Source: Chryseobacterium sp. 52 (GTDB taxonomy: Bacteria; Bacteroidota; Bacteroidia; Flavobacteriales; Weeksellaceae). Taken from it: a stretch of DNA of 64,000 nucleotides. The notes under the pieces were generated by a model. That model was given only the letters and a program-made list of their open reading frames with translations. It had not been told where the DNA came from and made no database searches. Both the position numbers and the translations under genes were made by a program. This document shows, in pieces, positions 48,308 to 57,708 of this stretch (its first letter is position 1; the number at the start of each line of letters is the position of its first letter). The DNA lies in the NCBI RefSeq assembly GCF_002754245.1, contig NZ_PEEX01000001.1, positions 1,778,001 to 1,842,000 of the forward strand. The letters are read 5' to 3'.

Positions 48308-48585
48308 TGCAATTAAATAAGCCAATTAATAGCAGCCTGAATTAATTAAAGTATGCTAGCATAGCCTTTTACAAAAAATAAAAAGTTTAAAAATTTTATA
48401 GAAAATTGTAAGTGCCTCCTCTGGAAAACAGAACGGAATTTAACCCTAAAATTAAAGAATGATTAAATAATTTTAAGGTAAAAAAGTAAATTCAGTGAGA
48501 ACTAAATTTTGACAATTTTAAAGAAATACGAATTGGGAGTAGAGTTCGGAAGATTTTGCATGATTAGAAACGTAGATTTGGCGGA

Positions 48586-48738
48586 GTAAGGATCACAGGT
48601 AAACTTGCCAAAATAAAGGAACTGGAAGCAGAGAATAGCTACCTGATGACGCTTGTCAATTTGAGATTGGAATATGAAGCCACAAGAAAGTATATCATGT
48701 TTATAAAAAGCTCGGCTGAATCTTTTGAGAAAATGTAG
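48586..48738 (+). pseudogene. IS3 orfA remnant
   Basis: The frame reads VRITGKLAKIKELEAENSYL and on to FEKM-stop, resembling the C-terminal leucine-zipper part of IS3 OrfA (the ELEEEN-type heptads). The N-terminal helix-turn-helix half is not intact upstream. Confidence 0.55.
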
Positions 48739-49250
48739 AAGAAGATTGGTCTCGAGAGAACAGCAAAATCTGGAAATTCCAAACAAGAGTAACGAGGTGT
48801 GGAGGATGGGTTTTATGAGCAACGTTTTGTTCAATTCGAGAAGCTTTCGAATATTTAATATTATTGATGACCACAATAGGGAAATAATTTGTATTGAAAT
48901 TGAGTTTTCCATTGGAGCAATACATATAGTGGATTTGTTGGAATAGACGGTAAAAGCACTGCTGATAAACTCAAGATCATATAGACATATAAGGGTCCTG
49001 AGTTTATCAGCAGTGTTTTTACGAACTAGTACTGGTGTCATGAACATAGAATCGAGATAAGATGTATCCAACCAGGGAAACCTGTTCAAAATGCTTTTAG
49101 AACGTTTCAAAAGAATCTATAGAACGAAAGTTCTGGATGCAAGATCTTCAATAATTTGATAGAAGTACGGGAAATAGCTTAGAACATTACAATAACCATA
49201 GACCTTATGAAAGATTAGTAAATCTACATCCAATGAATTATTTGTTGTAA
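48725..49250 (+). pseudogene. IS3 orfB (DDE transposase) remnant
   Basis: The 73-codon open stretch at 48725-48946 contains NEVWRMGFMS and FRIFNIIDDHNREIICIEIE, matching the first catalytic region of IS3 OrfB (pattern VWxxDFM...FNVIDDxNRE), with the first catalytic Asp apparently changed (DFM to GFM). After a stop, out-of-frame pieces follow: GPEFISS near 48994, IQPGKPVQNA near 49070, and YNNHRPYERL then a stop at 49248-49250. Several frameshifts and stops make it non-functional. Confidence 0.75.
48951..49021 (+). repeat. 23-bp inverted repeat inside the transposase remnant
   Basis: CACTGCTGATAAACTCA (48957-48973) is the exact reverse complement of 48999-49015, and the stem extends through TAAAAG/TTTTTA to 23 bp with one G-T pair; the loop is 25 nt. 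The right arm is native transposase sequence (GPEFISS), so the left arm looks like a templated inverted copy. Followed by T5, it could act as a strong terminator. Confidence 0.7.
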
Positions 49251-49338
49251 GAGGAAAGCTTACCAATTCCTGATCCCAGTGATGATTTTCCTCCCTTTCA
49301 ATAAAAAAAAATTACAATACCAACAGCATTGGAATGAG

Positions 49339-49460
49339 AATTTTTATATTTTTACAAAAACAATGGCTTAAAAAATATCCAGCGTTTAGGGAGACTTACA
49401 ATTTTTATACATTTACAAAAAACAACGGCTAAAATCTGTCCAAAATTTTTGGGGACTTAT
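49339..49460 (+). repeat. Two tandem 61-bp direct repeats at the IS right end
   Basis: 49339-49399 and 49400-49460 align with roughly 75% identity (shared AATTTTTATA, TTTACAAAAA, ACTTA). Each carries an IS3-like terminal string (ATATCC...GGGAGACTTAC; CTGTCC...GGGGACTTATG), suggesting two nested or tandem IS ends. The second repeat runs into the ATG of the NRPS at 49459. Confidence 0.65.
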
Positions 49461-52400
49461 GAAAGGAAATGAAATCTTTAATAGCGCCTATTCACCAGGC
49501 GAAACTGTAATGCATTTGTTCGAAAAGCAAGCCGTCAATACACCAGATCATATCGCTTTGATTTTCGAAGATAATCAATTGACCTATAAAGAGCTAGACG
49601 AGAAATCCAACCAGCTTGCCCATTATTTAATTACGCAAGGTGTTTCAAACGAAATGTTGGTGCCTATTTGTGTATCGCGTTCGATAGAAATGATCATCGG
49701 GATTTTTGCGATCATGAAGGCTGGCGGGGCTTACGTTCCAATTGATCCTAACCATCCTGAATCGCGCATAGCAACGATATTGGAAGATTGTGCGGGGAGT
49801 ATGATCCTGACCCAGCAAACATTTAAATCGGGTTTGCTATCAGATCATAAGATCCGTACTATTGCTCTGGATACAGAAGGATCGCTATGGGAAAATGCAT
49901 CAAAATTGTCTTTAAACCGGGGAATTTTGGCAGACCAGCTCGCTTATGTTATTTATACCTCAGGTACTACAGGTAAGCCCAAAGGGGTTATGATTGAGCA
50001 CGGTGCTTTACATCATTATTGCAGTTATTTTAAACATTATTTTGGATTAAAGGATTCTGACCGGATTTTAAACCAGGCAAATTTTTCTTTTGATGCCTCG
50101 ATAGAAGAAATTTTCCCGATGCTTTTATCAGGAGGAAGCGTTGTGTTGTCTGCTTTCGGAAATAATATTGAAAATCTGTTTTCCGAATGTGAGAAACATT
50201 CGATAAGTATTTTGTCAACAAATCCCTATGTTTTGGAATATCTGAACAGTATGGAAGATTATACGAAGTATACCTTCAGGATATTGATCTCAGGTGGGGA
50301 TACTCTAAAAGCAAATCATGTAAACCATATCAGGACTGCTTTTAATATTTACAATACCTACGGTCCTACAGAAAATACAATTTGTTCTACCTATTATTTT
50401 TTAGAGGAATCCAAAGAAATTATCCCTATAGGAAAGCCTTTAGCCAATACAGAAGCCTACATTTTTGATTCTGATTTAAAACTGGTTCCCCTGGGTGTTG
50501 CCGGAGAACTATTTCTTGGCGGTGTGCAATTGTCGCGTGGTTATCTGAACCGTCCTGAGTTAACGGCAGAGAAATTCATCTCTCATCCTTTCAAAGAAGG
50601 AGAGCGTTTGTACAGGACAGGTGATTTGGCCAGATGGCTTGCTGATGGTAACATAGAATTCATTGGCCGTAACGATGACCAGGTAAAGATCCGTGGTTAC
50701 CGTATCGAGCTTGGAGAGATCGAATCGGAATTGGACCGCATGGAAGGCATCCAGCAATCCGTTGTGCTTGCCATTGGTGATGGTGCTTCAGAGAAACAGC
50801 TGGTAGCTTATTATGTCTCTGCGGCTGCCCTTGGTATTGACGATCTAAAGAACCATTTAAAGGCAGTGCTGCCTGAATATATGGTGCCTAAAGTTTATAT
50901 GCACCTTGATAGTCTTCCCTTAACGGTTAATGGTAAGATAGATCGCAGGGCATTGCCAATGCCTGATGCGAGAGCTTATGAGAAGAAAGAATATGTTTCT
51001 CCGCAAACTTCTACAGAGAAGATTCTGGTTAAGATCTGGAGTGATGTTTTGTCGCTGGATGCAGATAATATTGGTCTTTATGATGACTTCTTTGATTTGG
51101 GAGGGCACAGTTTGAAAGCGACACGTTTATCCAACCAGATCAGCAAACATCTGGGTGTTCAGTTAGCCCTTACAGACTTGTTCCGATATTCTGTTTTACA
51201 GGATCAGGCTCTTCTGATTGATAATTCCCAAAAGACAGTTCTGGCCTCTATTCCTCAGTCGCCTGTCCAGGCAGATTACCCATTATCTTCCTCGCAGAAG
51301 CGTATGTGGATTTTGAGCCAGTTCGAGGCTGGCAATGTGGCCTATAGCATTCCATCGAGCCACCATATCCATGGCTCTCTGGACCTTGTAAGCCTTGAGG
51401 AATCCTTCAGGCGCATCGTTTCGCGTCATGAAATTCTTCGTACGGTCTTCCGTCTTGATGAGCACCTAGAAGCGCGTCAGTACATTTTATCTGCGGAAGC
51501 TTTTGAATTTAATATCGATTACCGTGACTTGCGTGGGATTGATCTTCAGGAAGACCAGGTCCGTGATTACATCTACCGTGAATCTGTTGTTGCCTTTGAC
51601 CTTTCCCATGGTCCTTTGCTTCGTTTAGGATTGTTCCGTCTAGGAGATGAAGATTATGTTCTTAACAGTGTGATGCACCATATAATCAGTGATGCCTGGT
51701 CTATGGAGGTTATGGTCCGCGAGCTTATGTTACTCTACAATGGTCTGAGCCAGGGTCGTGATGTTGTTCTTCCAGGGTTAAATCTTCAGTACAGGGATTA
51801 TTCCGTATGGCAACAGGATAATCTTCAAAATGGTTCTTCTGAGAAGCATGCGCGCTACTGGCAGGAGCAGTTCACCTCGGTTCCAGGTGTTTTAGATCTT
51901 CCGACGGATTATCTCCGCCCTGTTGTAAAGACTTACAACGGTGCAGTATACAATAAATTATTTTCTAGTACCCTTACTCAGGGTCTTAAAGATCTTGTCC
52001 ATGAGAGCGGCAGTACGCTTTTCATGGGGTTACTGGGTATGCTTAATGTGCTATTCTACCGTTATACGGGTCAGAAAGACATTGTCCTGGGAACTTCCGT
52101 AGCAGGACGTAACCACCCTGATCTTGAAGACCAGATTGGTTTTTACATCAATACCTTAGCCCTTCGCACGCGTTTTGAAGGAGGCGATAGCTTCCGTATG
52201 CTTTTGGATAAAGTCAAGGCCACTGTTTTTGCCGGCCTTGAACACCAGGATTACCCATTTGATGAGCTTGTAGAATCGCTGTCGCTTGCAACAGATTTGA
52301 GCCGCAATCCTTTGTTTGATGTGATAGTAACCCTTCAAAACGCCGATATTGGTAATAACCAATCAGTAGAGGGTATGCAGGGTCTAAATTTCAGCAGTTC

Positions 52401-55400
52401 CGATGCTGCCTTTCTGGGGAGTATCTTTGATATGACCTTTAACTTTGAAGAACGAGGAGATGTGCTCTCTCTGTCTTTGATGTACAATACCGATTTGTTC
52501 AGTTCTGAACGTATCTCGCATTTGGGAGATCACCTGGAGCATTTGCTTGGCAGTATCCTTGGCGATGCAGATTTGCAGCTCAACAGCCTGGATTATATCC
52601 CTGCTAATGAGGTTGCTTTATTGGAACAATACAATACCAGCCAGATCCGTGAAGTATCACCAATGAGCATTGTTAGCCTTTTCAGGAGGCAATGCGGGCA
52701 TACCCCTGATCGTATTGCGTTGAGTTTCAACGGACATGATATGAGCTACGCTGAGCTTGATAGTAAGTCAGACCAGCTTGCCCATTACTTATTATCCTCG
52801 TATGAACTTGACGGTCCTTGTATAGGCTTGCTTCTAGACAAGAGTCCTTTGCTTTTGATCGGTATTCTGGGTATCTTAAAGTCAGGGCGTGGTTATCTTC
52901 CTATAGATATAAACACCCCGGATATCCGCCGCTCGGAGATTCTGTCAGACTCGGGCTGCAGTGTGCTTTTGAGCCATACTGATTACCTTATGGAACTCAG
53001 CAGCGTTGATGTTTCCGTGATGTACCTGGACATTGAGCTGGACAATGCCCCTGCAGGTTCAATTGCTTCTTTGGCGGATCCATCGTGGGATGATCTGGCG
53101 TATGTTATGTATACGTCAGGAACCACAGGCCGTTCCAAGGGTGTTATGGTCTCTCATGGCTCTGTCGTTAGTCTTGTTCGTGATGTAGATTATGTTAGCT
53201 TTACATCAGACCAGGTGATCCTCTCCACAGGTTCTGTATCTTTTGATGCTACGACTTTTGAATACTGGGGAGCGCTGCTCAATGGAGGACGCCTTGTGTT
53301 GTGTTCCCGTGAAGTACTGTTAGATCCGGTAGAGCTTGAATCTCTGATATTGAGTCAGGATGTTACTATGATGTGGTTTACTTCGGGATGGTTCAATGAG
53401 CTTGTAGAGCATTCGCTGGGAATTTTCTCAGGGCTTCAGATCGTTTTGGTTGGAGGTGACCGCTTGTCACCGATTCATATCGCACGTGTAGGTTCCGCTT
53501 ATCCTGATCTTACCCTTATTAACGGTTACGGTCCTACGGAGAATACGACATTTTCTCTGACGCATAAGATCAGTTCATGTGATCCATCAGATACCGTTCC
53601 TATAGGTCTTCCTTTTACGAACCGGGGAGTTTATATTTTGGATGCTAATATGAATTTGGTAGGTCATGGGGTTATGGGAGAACTCTACCTTTTCGGAGCG
53701 GGTCTCTCCCAGGGTTACCTTGGCGATTCGGTTCTTACGGCAGAGAAATTCATTCCTCATCCCTTCAAAGAAGGCGAGCGTTTATACAGGACGGGTGATT
53801 TGGGCAGGTGGAACTACGGAGGTTATGTTGAGTTCATGGGCAGGAACGATGATCAGGTAAAGATCCGTGGTTACCGTATCGAGCTTGATGATGTTGTGCT
53901 TGGGCTTCTTTCCCACGATAAGATAAATAATGCCGTTGTGATTGCTTATGGTGATACTGAGGGTTCCAGGGAACTGATAGGATATTATACCAGTGATGAT
54001 TTTATCAATGTTCGTGAACTACGATCTTATTTATCAGAACGTCTTCCTTCGTATATGATCCCGGGATATTATTCGCAACTGGATGAACTTCCATTGACTT
54101 CTAACGGAAAGGTAGACAGAAAAGCATTGGCTTTAATTTCCCATCTGGAGCTTGATACAGGAACTGAATATAAAGCTCCTGTTACGACTGCAGAGAAGAT
54201 TCTGGTTGAGATCTGGAGCGAAGTGCTGTCGATTCCGCAGGAAAAAATAGGTGTAAATGATAATTTTTTCGACTTAGGTGGTGATTCAATTAAAATAATC
54301 CGTTTGATATCTCCAATCAAAAAGCAGTTTTCAAAAAAAATAGAGGTAGTTAATTTTTATAAAAATCCTACGATAAGTGGATTGTCTATATTGATCAACG
54401 CTAAAGACCTGATATTGGAAGAATCGGAAAACCTGGTTTTGTCCCTGATTGAAAAAAAACTGGAAGATTTGAATACCGAAGTATTTCTTATAGAAAAACA
54501 CGAAAATGCCATAGGGATGAAAGTACTGCCCATGAGCGACATTCAACTGGGAATGGTGGCTACTTCGGAGCTCATGAGAGAAGAAGGAGAAAAAGGAATT
54601 TATCATGATCAAATGGTATTGGAGCTTGGCCCGGTTAATTTGGACATAATGACCCAAGCTCTAAGATTATTGATCGCAAAACATGAAATATTACGTACGT
54701 CATTTAATTTATATGACTACAGTATTCCTGTACAATTTATCCATGACAGAGTAAAAGTTACAATTCATGACAATGATATTAGCACTTTGCCACCGGATGA
54801 ACAAAAAGAATACATCTATAAATTCTTAAAAGAAGAGCGTGAAAATAATCCGTTTCAGATGGATTTACCTTCTCTTTTTCGCCTTCATATCATAAAAATT
54901 GCAGAGAAAAAAAATGTTTTGGTATTTCAGTTCCATCATGCTATTTTGGACGGATGGTCTGATAAAAATTTCAGGGTTGAATTGTTAAATACCTATTCAC
55001 AACTGGAAAAGGATTTGAATTATGAGCTTTTACCACTTTCAGTTGGTCTAAAAGACAGTATAGTTTCAGACTTTATCGAATCTAAAAACCAGCATCATAT
55101 TGCGTATTGGAAAGAGGAATTGGCTGATTATAAAAGGCTGGATATTTTAAGTAATGAAGTGCATTATGATCAATTAGAATATGTATATTCGATTCCTTTT
55201 TATAATACACTTTTAGAGCAATGCAAATCTGATAAAATTAGCCTTAAAACATTATTTTTTGCGGGATATTTATATATCTTGAAGATGCTTTCTGTGAGTA
55301 ATGATATTACAATCGGATTAGTATCCAACAGAAGGCCAATAGAAGAGGACGGAGACAAACTACTTGGTTGTTTCCTGAATACAGTTCCTTTCAGATTGCA

Positions 55401-57672
55401 ATTAGAATCCGATATCATGCAGACCCTAAGAACATTTTTAAAATATGTTGATACAAAACTAGAAAAATTAAAAGGAAGGGACCGCTTTTCATTGGTAGAA
55501 ATATCTAAATTACATCTTGAGCATTACCATGCAAATCCGTTTTTTGATGTTTTATACAATTATGTGGATTTTCATAATATTAGTGATAAATTTGAAAATA
55601 GCGAAAATGCAAACAGCAATAACTTAGCATTAGAAAGCTTTGATAAAACAAATACTTATTTAGATTTTGCCGTGAGCGTTACTTCAAATGTCTTGTCAGT
55701 ATCACTGACTCAAGGAAGGTTTCTGAGATCGGGCCAGACATTGAATGATTTGAAAATGTACCTGGATAATTTCTTAAAAGCATATATTAATAGCCCGGAA
55801 AGCCAGTTGACAAATGAAATATTGATTTCTGTAGAAGATCGGAAGGAACTCCTTGAAACTTTCAACGATACCAAAGTCAGTTACCCTGAAGGAGAATCGG
55901 TAGTAAGCCTTTTTGAAAAACAAGCTGCAGCCACGCCTGGGCATATGGCTCTGGTTTTCGAAGGATCGCAATTAACCTATCAGGAACTCAACGAAAAATC
56001 CAACCAGCTTGCATATTATTTAACCTCGCTGGGAGTTACAAAAGAAACCCTTGTTCCTATTTGTTTTGAACGGTCTACGGAGCTGATCATAGGTATTTTG
56101 GCAATACTGAAAGCTGGTGGTGCGTATGTTCCGGTTGATCCGAATTATCCTGAGTCGCGCATAGAAACGATATTGGAGGATTGTTCGGCTACGGTAATTC
56201 TAACCCAGCACAAACAAAAATCAGGCTTGCTCTCAGGCCAAAAAGTCCGTGCGATAGCTTTGGATACAGAGCAAGCGCTGTGGGAAAATGCTTCAAAGCT
56301 ACCTTTAGGCCAGGAAATTACTGAAGACCAGCTAGCTTATGTAATTTACACATCAGGAACTACAGGTAAGCCTAAAGGAGTCATGATCGAGCATGGCAAT
56401 TTATACAACTTTTTAAAGAGCATTGAATCGAGTATATTTAAAGATATTTCTGTACGGCTGTTGAATATTACATCATCGACGTTTGACATATCTTTGCTTG
56501 AATATTTTATTCCTTTGATACTAGGAGGGGAACTGATATTAATTAAAGACGAAGATTTGGAAGATGCCAATCAATTAGTTTCTAAAATTGATGAGTACAA
56601 ACCCAATGTGATTCAATGCACACCGTCAAGATGGCAAATTTTAAAAGAAGTAGACTGGTCGTGCGATTTTGATCTTAAGATCTTATGTGGTGGCGAATAT
56701 TTATCAAAAGACCTGAAGGCCTATTTATTGAAAAATAGCACAGGCTGCTGGAACTTATACGGTCCTACGGAAACAACGATCTGGTCTACGATTACAGCTA
56801 TAGAAGATGGTGTAAACAGCATTGGGAAACCGATAGCCAATACTGATGTGTATATCCTTGACCCGGAATTAAAACTGGTTCCAAAAGGAGTTGTGGGAGA
56901 ATTGTATATTGGTGGCAAAGGCTTATCGAGAGGTTATCTGAACCGTCCTGAGCTGACTAAAGAAAAGTTTATCGCCCATCCGTTTAAAGAAGGCGAAGGC
57001 TTGTACAAAACCGGCGATTTGGCCAGGTGGCTTCCAGAGGAGGGAATAGAATTCATCGGTAGGAAAGACGATCAGGTGAAGATCCGGGGTTACCGGATCG
57101 AACTCGGGGAAATCGCCTCGCAGCTCGACACGGTTGAAGGCATTCGTCAATCGGTAGTGCTTGCCCTGGGATCAGGCGGCTCAGAGCGGCAGCTTGTTGC
57201 CTATTATGTTTCAGACCAGGCTTTTGATATCGAAGAGCTGAAAAACCATTTAAAGATAACATTGCCTGAATATATGATTCCTAAAATATACATGCATATG
57301 GAATGCTTTGCTTTAATGGTCAATGGCAAAATAGATCGCAAGGCATTGCCAATGCCTGATGCGGCAGCTTACCAGAAAAAGCAATATGCTGCCCCGCAGA
57401 CACCTATGGAGAAAATTCTGGTTGAGATCTGGCAGGAATTATTAGACATAGAGCAAATAGGTATCCATGATAATTTCTTCGATTTGGGAGGAAACTCATT
57501 ACTGGTCATAAGACTTAAAGCGATAATAGTTAAAAGATTCAATTTGGATTTGAACGTATCCGTGATCTTTAAATTGAATGATGTGAAAAATATAGCAGAA
57601 TATTTAGGATTACTCCTTGATAAACAGGAGTTTGTGGATAACGATAACGAAAAGGACGTGCTGTTCTTCTAA
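49459..57672 (+). CDS. NRPS lacking its N-terminal docking and C domains: A(Lys)-PCP-C-A(Val)-PCP-C-A(Gly)-PCP
   Basis: 2737 aa. It opens almost directly with an A domain (VMHLFEKQ at residue 15), unlike all other NRPSs here; the homologous gene at 57709 has about 525 extra N-terminal residues. The start codon lies at the end of an IS remnant. A1 code DAESIGTICK (Lys-like; published DAESIGSVCK), PCP Ser551. Module 2: C with HHIISDA (740-746), A code DAFWLGGTFK (Val), PCP with GGDSIK, Ser1610. Module 3: a divergent C domain (SDIQLGMVATSEL..., HHAILDG), A code DILQLGLIWK, identical to the published Gly code, PCP GGNS, Ser2680. The tail NEKDVLFF shares EKDVLFF with the preceding NRPS. It may be a decapitated, partly functional gene, or an A-first protein fed in another way; without a C domain the Lys unit cannot be condensed in the normal manner. 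Confidence 0.9.
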   Translation: MKGNEIFNSAYSPGETVMHLFEKQAVNTPDHIALIFEDNQLTYKELDEKSNQLAHYLITQGVSNEMLVPICVSRSIEMIIGIFAIMKAGGAYVPIDPNHPESRIATILEDCAGSMILTQQTFKSGLLSDHKIRTIALDTEGSLWENASKLSLNRGILADQLAYVIYTSGTTGKPKGVMIEHGALHHYCSYFKHYFGLKDSDRILNQANFSFDASIEEIFPMLLSGGSVVLSAFGNNIENLFSECEKHSISILSTNPYVLEYLNSMEDYTKYTFRILISGGDTLKANHVNHIRTAFNIYNTYGPTENTICSTYYFLEESKEIIPIGKPLANTEAYIFDSDLKLVPLGVAGELFLGGVQLSRGYLNRPELTAEKFISHPFKEGERLYRTGDLARWLADGNIEFIGRNDDQVKIRGYRIELGEIESELDRMEGIQQSVVLAIGDGASEKQLVAYYVSAAALGIDDLKNHLKAVLPEYMVPKVYMHLDSLPLTVNGKIDRRALPMPDARAYEKKEYVSPQTSTEKILVKIWSDVLSLDADNIGLYDDFFDLGGHSLKATRLSNQISKHLGVQLALTDLFRYSVLQDQALLIDNSQKTVLASIPQSPVQADYPLSSSQKRMWILSQFEAGNVAYSIPSSHHIHGSLDLVSLEESFRRIVSRHEILRTVFRLDEHLEARQYILSAEAFEFNIDYRDLRGIDLQEDQVRDYIYRESVVAFDLSHGPLLRLGLFRLGDEDYVLNSVMHHIISDAWSMEVMVRELMLLYNGLSQGRDVVLPGLNLQYRDYSVWQQDNLQNGSSEKHARYWQEQFTSVPGVLDLPTDYLRPVVKTYNGAVYNKLFSSTLTQGLKDLVHESGSTLFMGLLGMLNVLFYRYTGQKDIVLGTSVAGRNHPDLEDQIGFYINTLALRTRFEGGDSFRMLLDKVKATVFAGLEHQDYPFDELVESLSLATDLSRNPLFDVIVTLQNADIGNNQSVEGMQGLNFSSSDAAFLGSIFDMTFNFEERGDVLSLSLMYNTDLFSSERISHLGDHLEHLLGSILGDADLQLNSLDYIPANEVALLEQYNTSQIREVSPMSIVSLFRRQCGHTPDRIALSFNGHDMSYAELDSKSDQLAHYLLSSYELDGPCIGLLLDKSPLLLIGILGILKSGRGYLPIDINTPDIRRSEILSDSGCSVLLSHTDYLMELSSVDVSVMYLDIELDNAPAGSIASLADPSWDDLAYVMYTSGTTGRSKGVMVSHGSVVSLVRDVDYVSFTSDQVILSTGSVSFDATTFEYWGALLNGGRLVLCSREVLLDPVELESLILSQDVTMMWFTSGWFNELVEHSLGIFSGLQIVLVGGDRLSPIHIARVGSAYPDLTLINGYGPTENTTFSLTHKISSCDPSDTVPIGLPFTNRGVYILDANMNLVGHGVMGELYLFGAGLSQGYLGDSVLTAEKFIPHPFKEGERLYRTGDLGRWNYGGYVEFMGRNDDQVKIRGYRIELDDVVLGLLSHDKINNAVVIAYGDTEGSRELIGYYTSDDFINVRELRSYLSERLPSYMIPGYYSQLDELPLTSNGKVDRKALALISHLELDTGTEYKAPVTTAEKILVEIWSEVLSIPQEKIGVNDNFFDLGGDSIKIIRLISPIKKQFSKKIEVVNFYKNPTISGLSILINAKDLILEESENLVLSLIEKKLEDLNTEVFLIEKHENAIGMKVLPMSDIQLGMVATSELMREEGEKGIYHDQMVLELGPVNLDIMTQALRLLIAKHEILRTSFNLYDYSIPVQFIHDRVKVTIHDNDISTLPPDEQKEYIYKFLKEERENNPFQMDLPSLFRLHIIKIAEKKNVLVFQFHHAILDGWSDKNFRVELLNTYSQLEKDLNYELLPLSVGLKDSIVSDFIESKNQHHIAYWKEELADYKRLDILSNEVHYDQLEYVYSIPFYNTLLEQCKSDKISLKTLFFAGYLYILKMLSVSNDITIGLVSNRRPIEEDGDKLLGCFLNTVPFRLQLESDIMQTLRTFLKYVDTKLEKLKGRDRFSLVEISKLHLEHYHANPFFDVLYNYVDFHNISDKFENSENANSNNLALESFDKTNTYLDFAVSVTSNVLSVSLTQGRFLRSGQTLNDLKMYLDNFLKAYINSPESQLTNEILISVEDRKELLETFNDTKVSYPEGESVVSLFEKQAAATPGHMALVFEGSQLTYQELNEKSNQLAYYLTSLGVTKETLVPICFERSTELIIGILAILKAGGAYVPVDPNYPESRIETILEDCSATVILTQHKQKSGLLSGQKVRAIALDTEQALWENASKLPLGQEITEDQLAYVIYTSGTTGKPKGVMIEHGNLYNFLKSIESSIFKDISVRLLNITSSTFDISLLEYFIPLILGGELILIKDEDLEDANQLVSKIDEYKPNVIQCTPSRWQILKEVDWSCDFDLKILCGGEYLSKDLKAYLLKNSTGCWNLYGPTETTIWSTITAIEDGVNSIGKPIANTDVYILDPELKLVPKGVVGELYIGGKGLSRGYLNRPELTKEKFIAHPFKEGEGLYKTGDLARWLPEEGIEFIGRKDDQVKIRGYRIELGEIASQLDTVEGIRQSVVLALGSGGSERQLVAYYVSDQAFDIEELKNHLKITLPEYMIPKIYMHMECFALMVNGKIDRKALPMPDAAAYQKKQYAAPQTPMEKILVEIWQELLDIEQIGIHDNFFDLGGNSLLVIRLKAIIVKRFNLDLNVSVIFKLNDVKNIAEYLGLLLDKQEFVDNDNEKDVLFF
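49489..51045 (+). repeat. Lys A-domain repeat, copy 1 (pairs with 59287-60843)
   Basis: Near-identical to the segment 9,798 bp downstream (anchor TTCACCAGGC 49491/59289). Identity starts at TATTCACC, just inside the C-A linker, and runs to the PCP. Upstream of 49489 the two copies are unrelated: IS remnant against C domain. Confidence 0.88.
51105..53885 (+). repeat. Val-module repeat, copy 2 (pairs with 38512-41292)
   Basis: Offset 12,593 bp from copy 1, with no indel seen over about 2.8 kb. After the shared CGTATCGAGCTT this copy continues into an A-domain end and GGDSIK-type PCP found nowhere else in the window. Confidence 0.9.
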
Positions 57673-57708
57673 TCCTGATAAAGATAAATCGATCTAAAAA
57701 AATTATAG

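Larger units (their letters stand above)
48407..49400 (+). mobile_element. Degenerate IS3-family insertion sequence remnant
   Basis: Contains recognisable orfA and orfB fragments in the usual order, both broken. The proposed left end starts TGTAAGTGCCTCC at 48407; the proposed right end finishes AGGGAGACTTACA at 49400, whose reverse complement begins TGTAAGTCTCCC, so the ends are imperfect inverted repeats of the TG...CA type. About 1.0 kb remains, shorter than typical IS3 elements (1.2-1.5 kb), implying internal loss. No clear target duplication is visible. It lies directly before an NRPS gene that lacks its N-terminal domains. Confidence 0.6.
48251..49458. other. 1.2-kb region with no intact gene, occupied by a decayed IS
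   Basis: Holds the hairpin at 48282-48307, a 12-bp perfect palindrome (48352-48363), a degenerate IS3-family element (about 48407-49400), a long inverted repeat inside it (48951-49021), and two 61-bp direct repeats ending at the next start codon. The antisense 202-codon frame at 48502-49110 is the shadow of the transposase remnant. Confidence 0.7.

Noticed and set aside
48352..48363. Perfect palindrome TATGCTAGCATA as an operator or recombination site
   Set aside because: A 12-bp palindrome in AT-rich DNA is weak evidence on its own; no regulator or second copy was seen.
48502..49110. 202-codon minus-strand open frame in the intergenic region
   Set aside because: It is antisense to recognisable IS3 transposase fragments and has no family features of its own.
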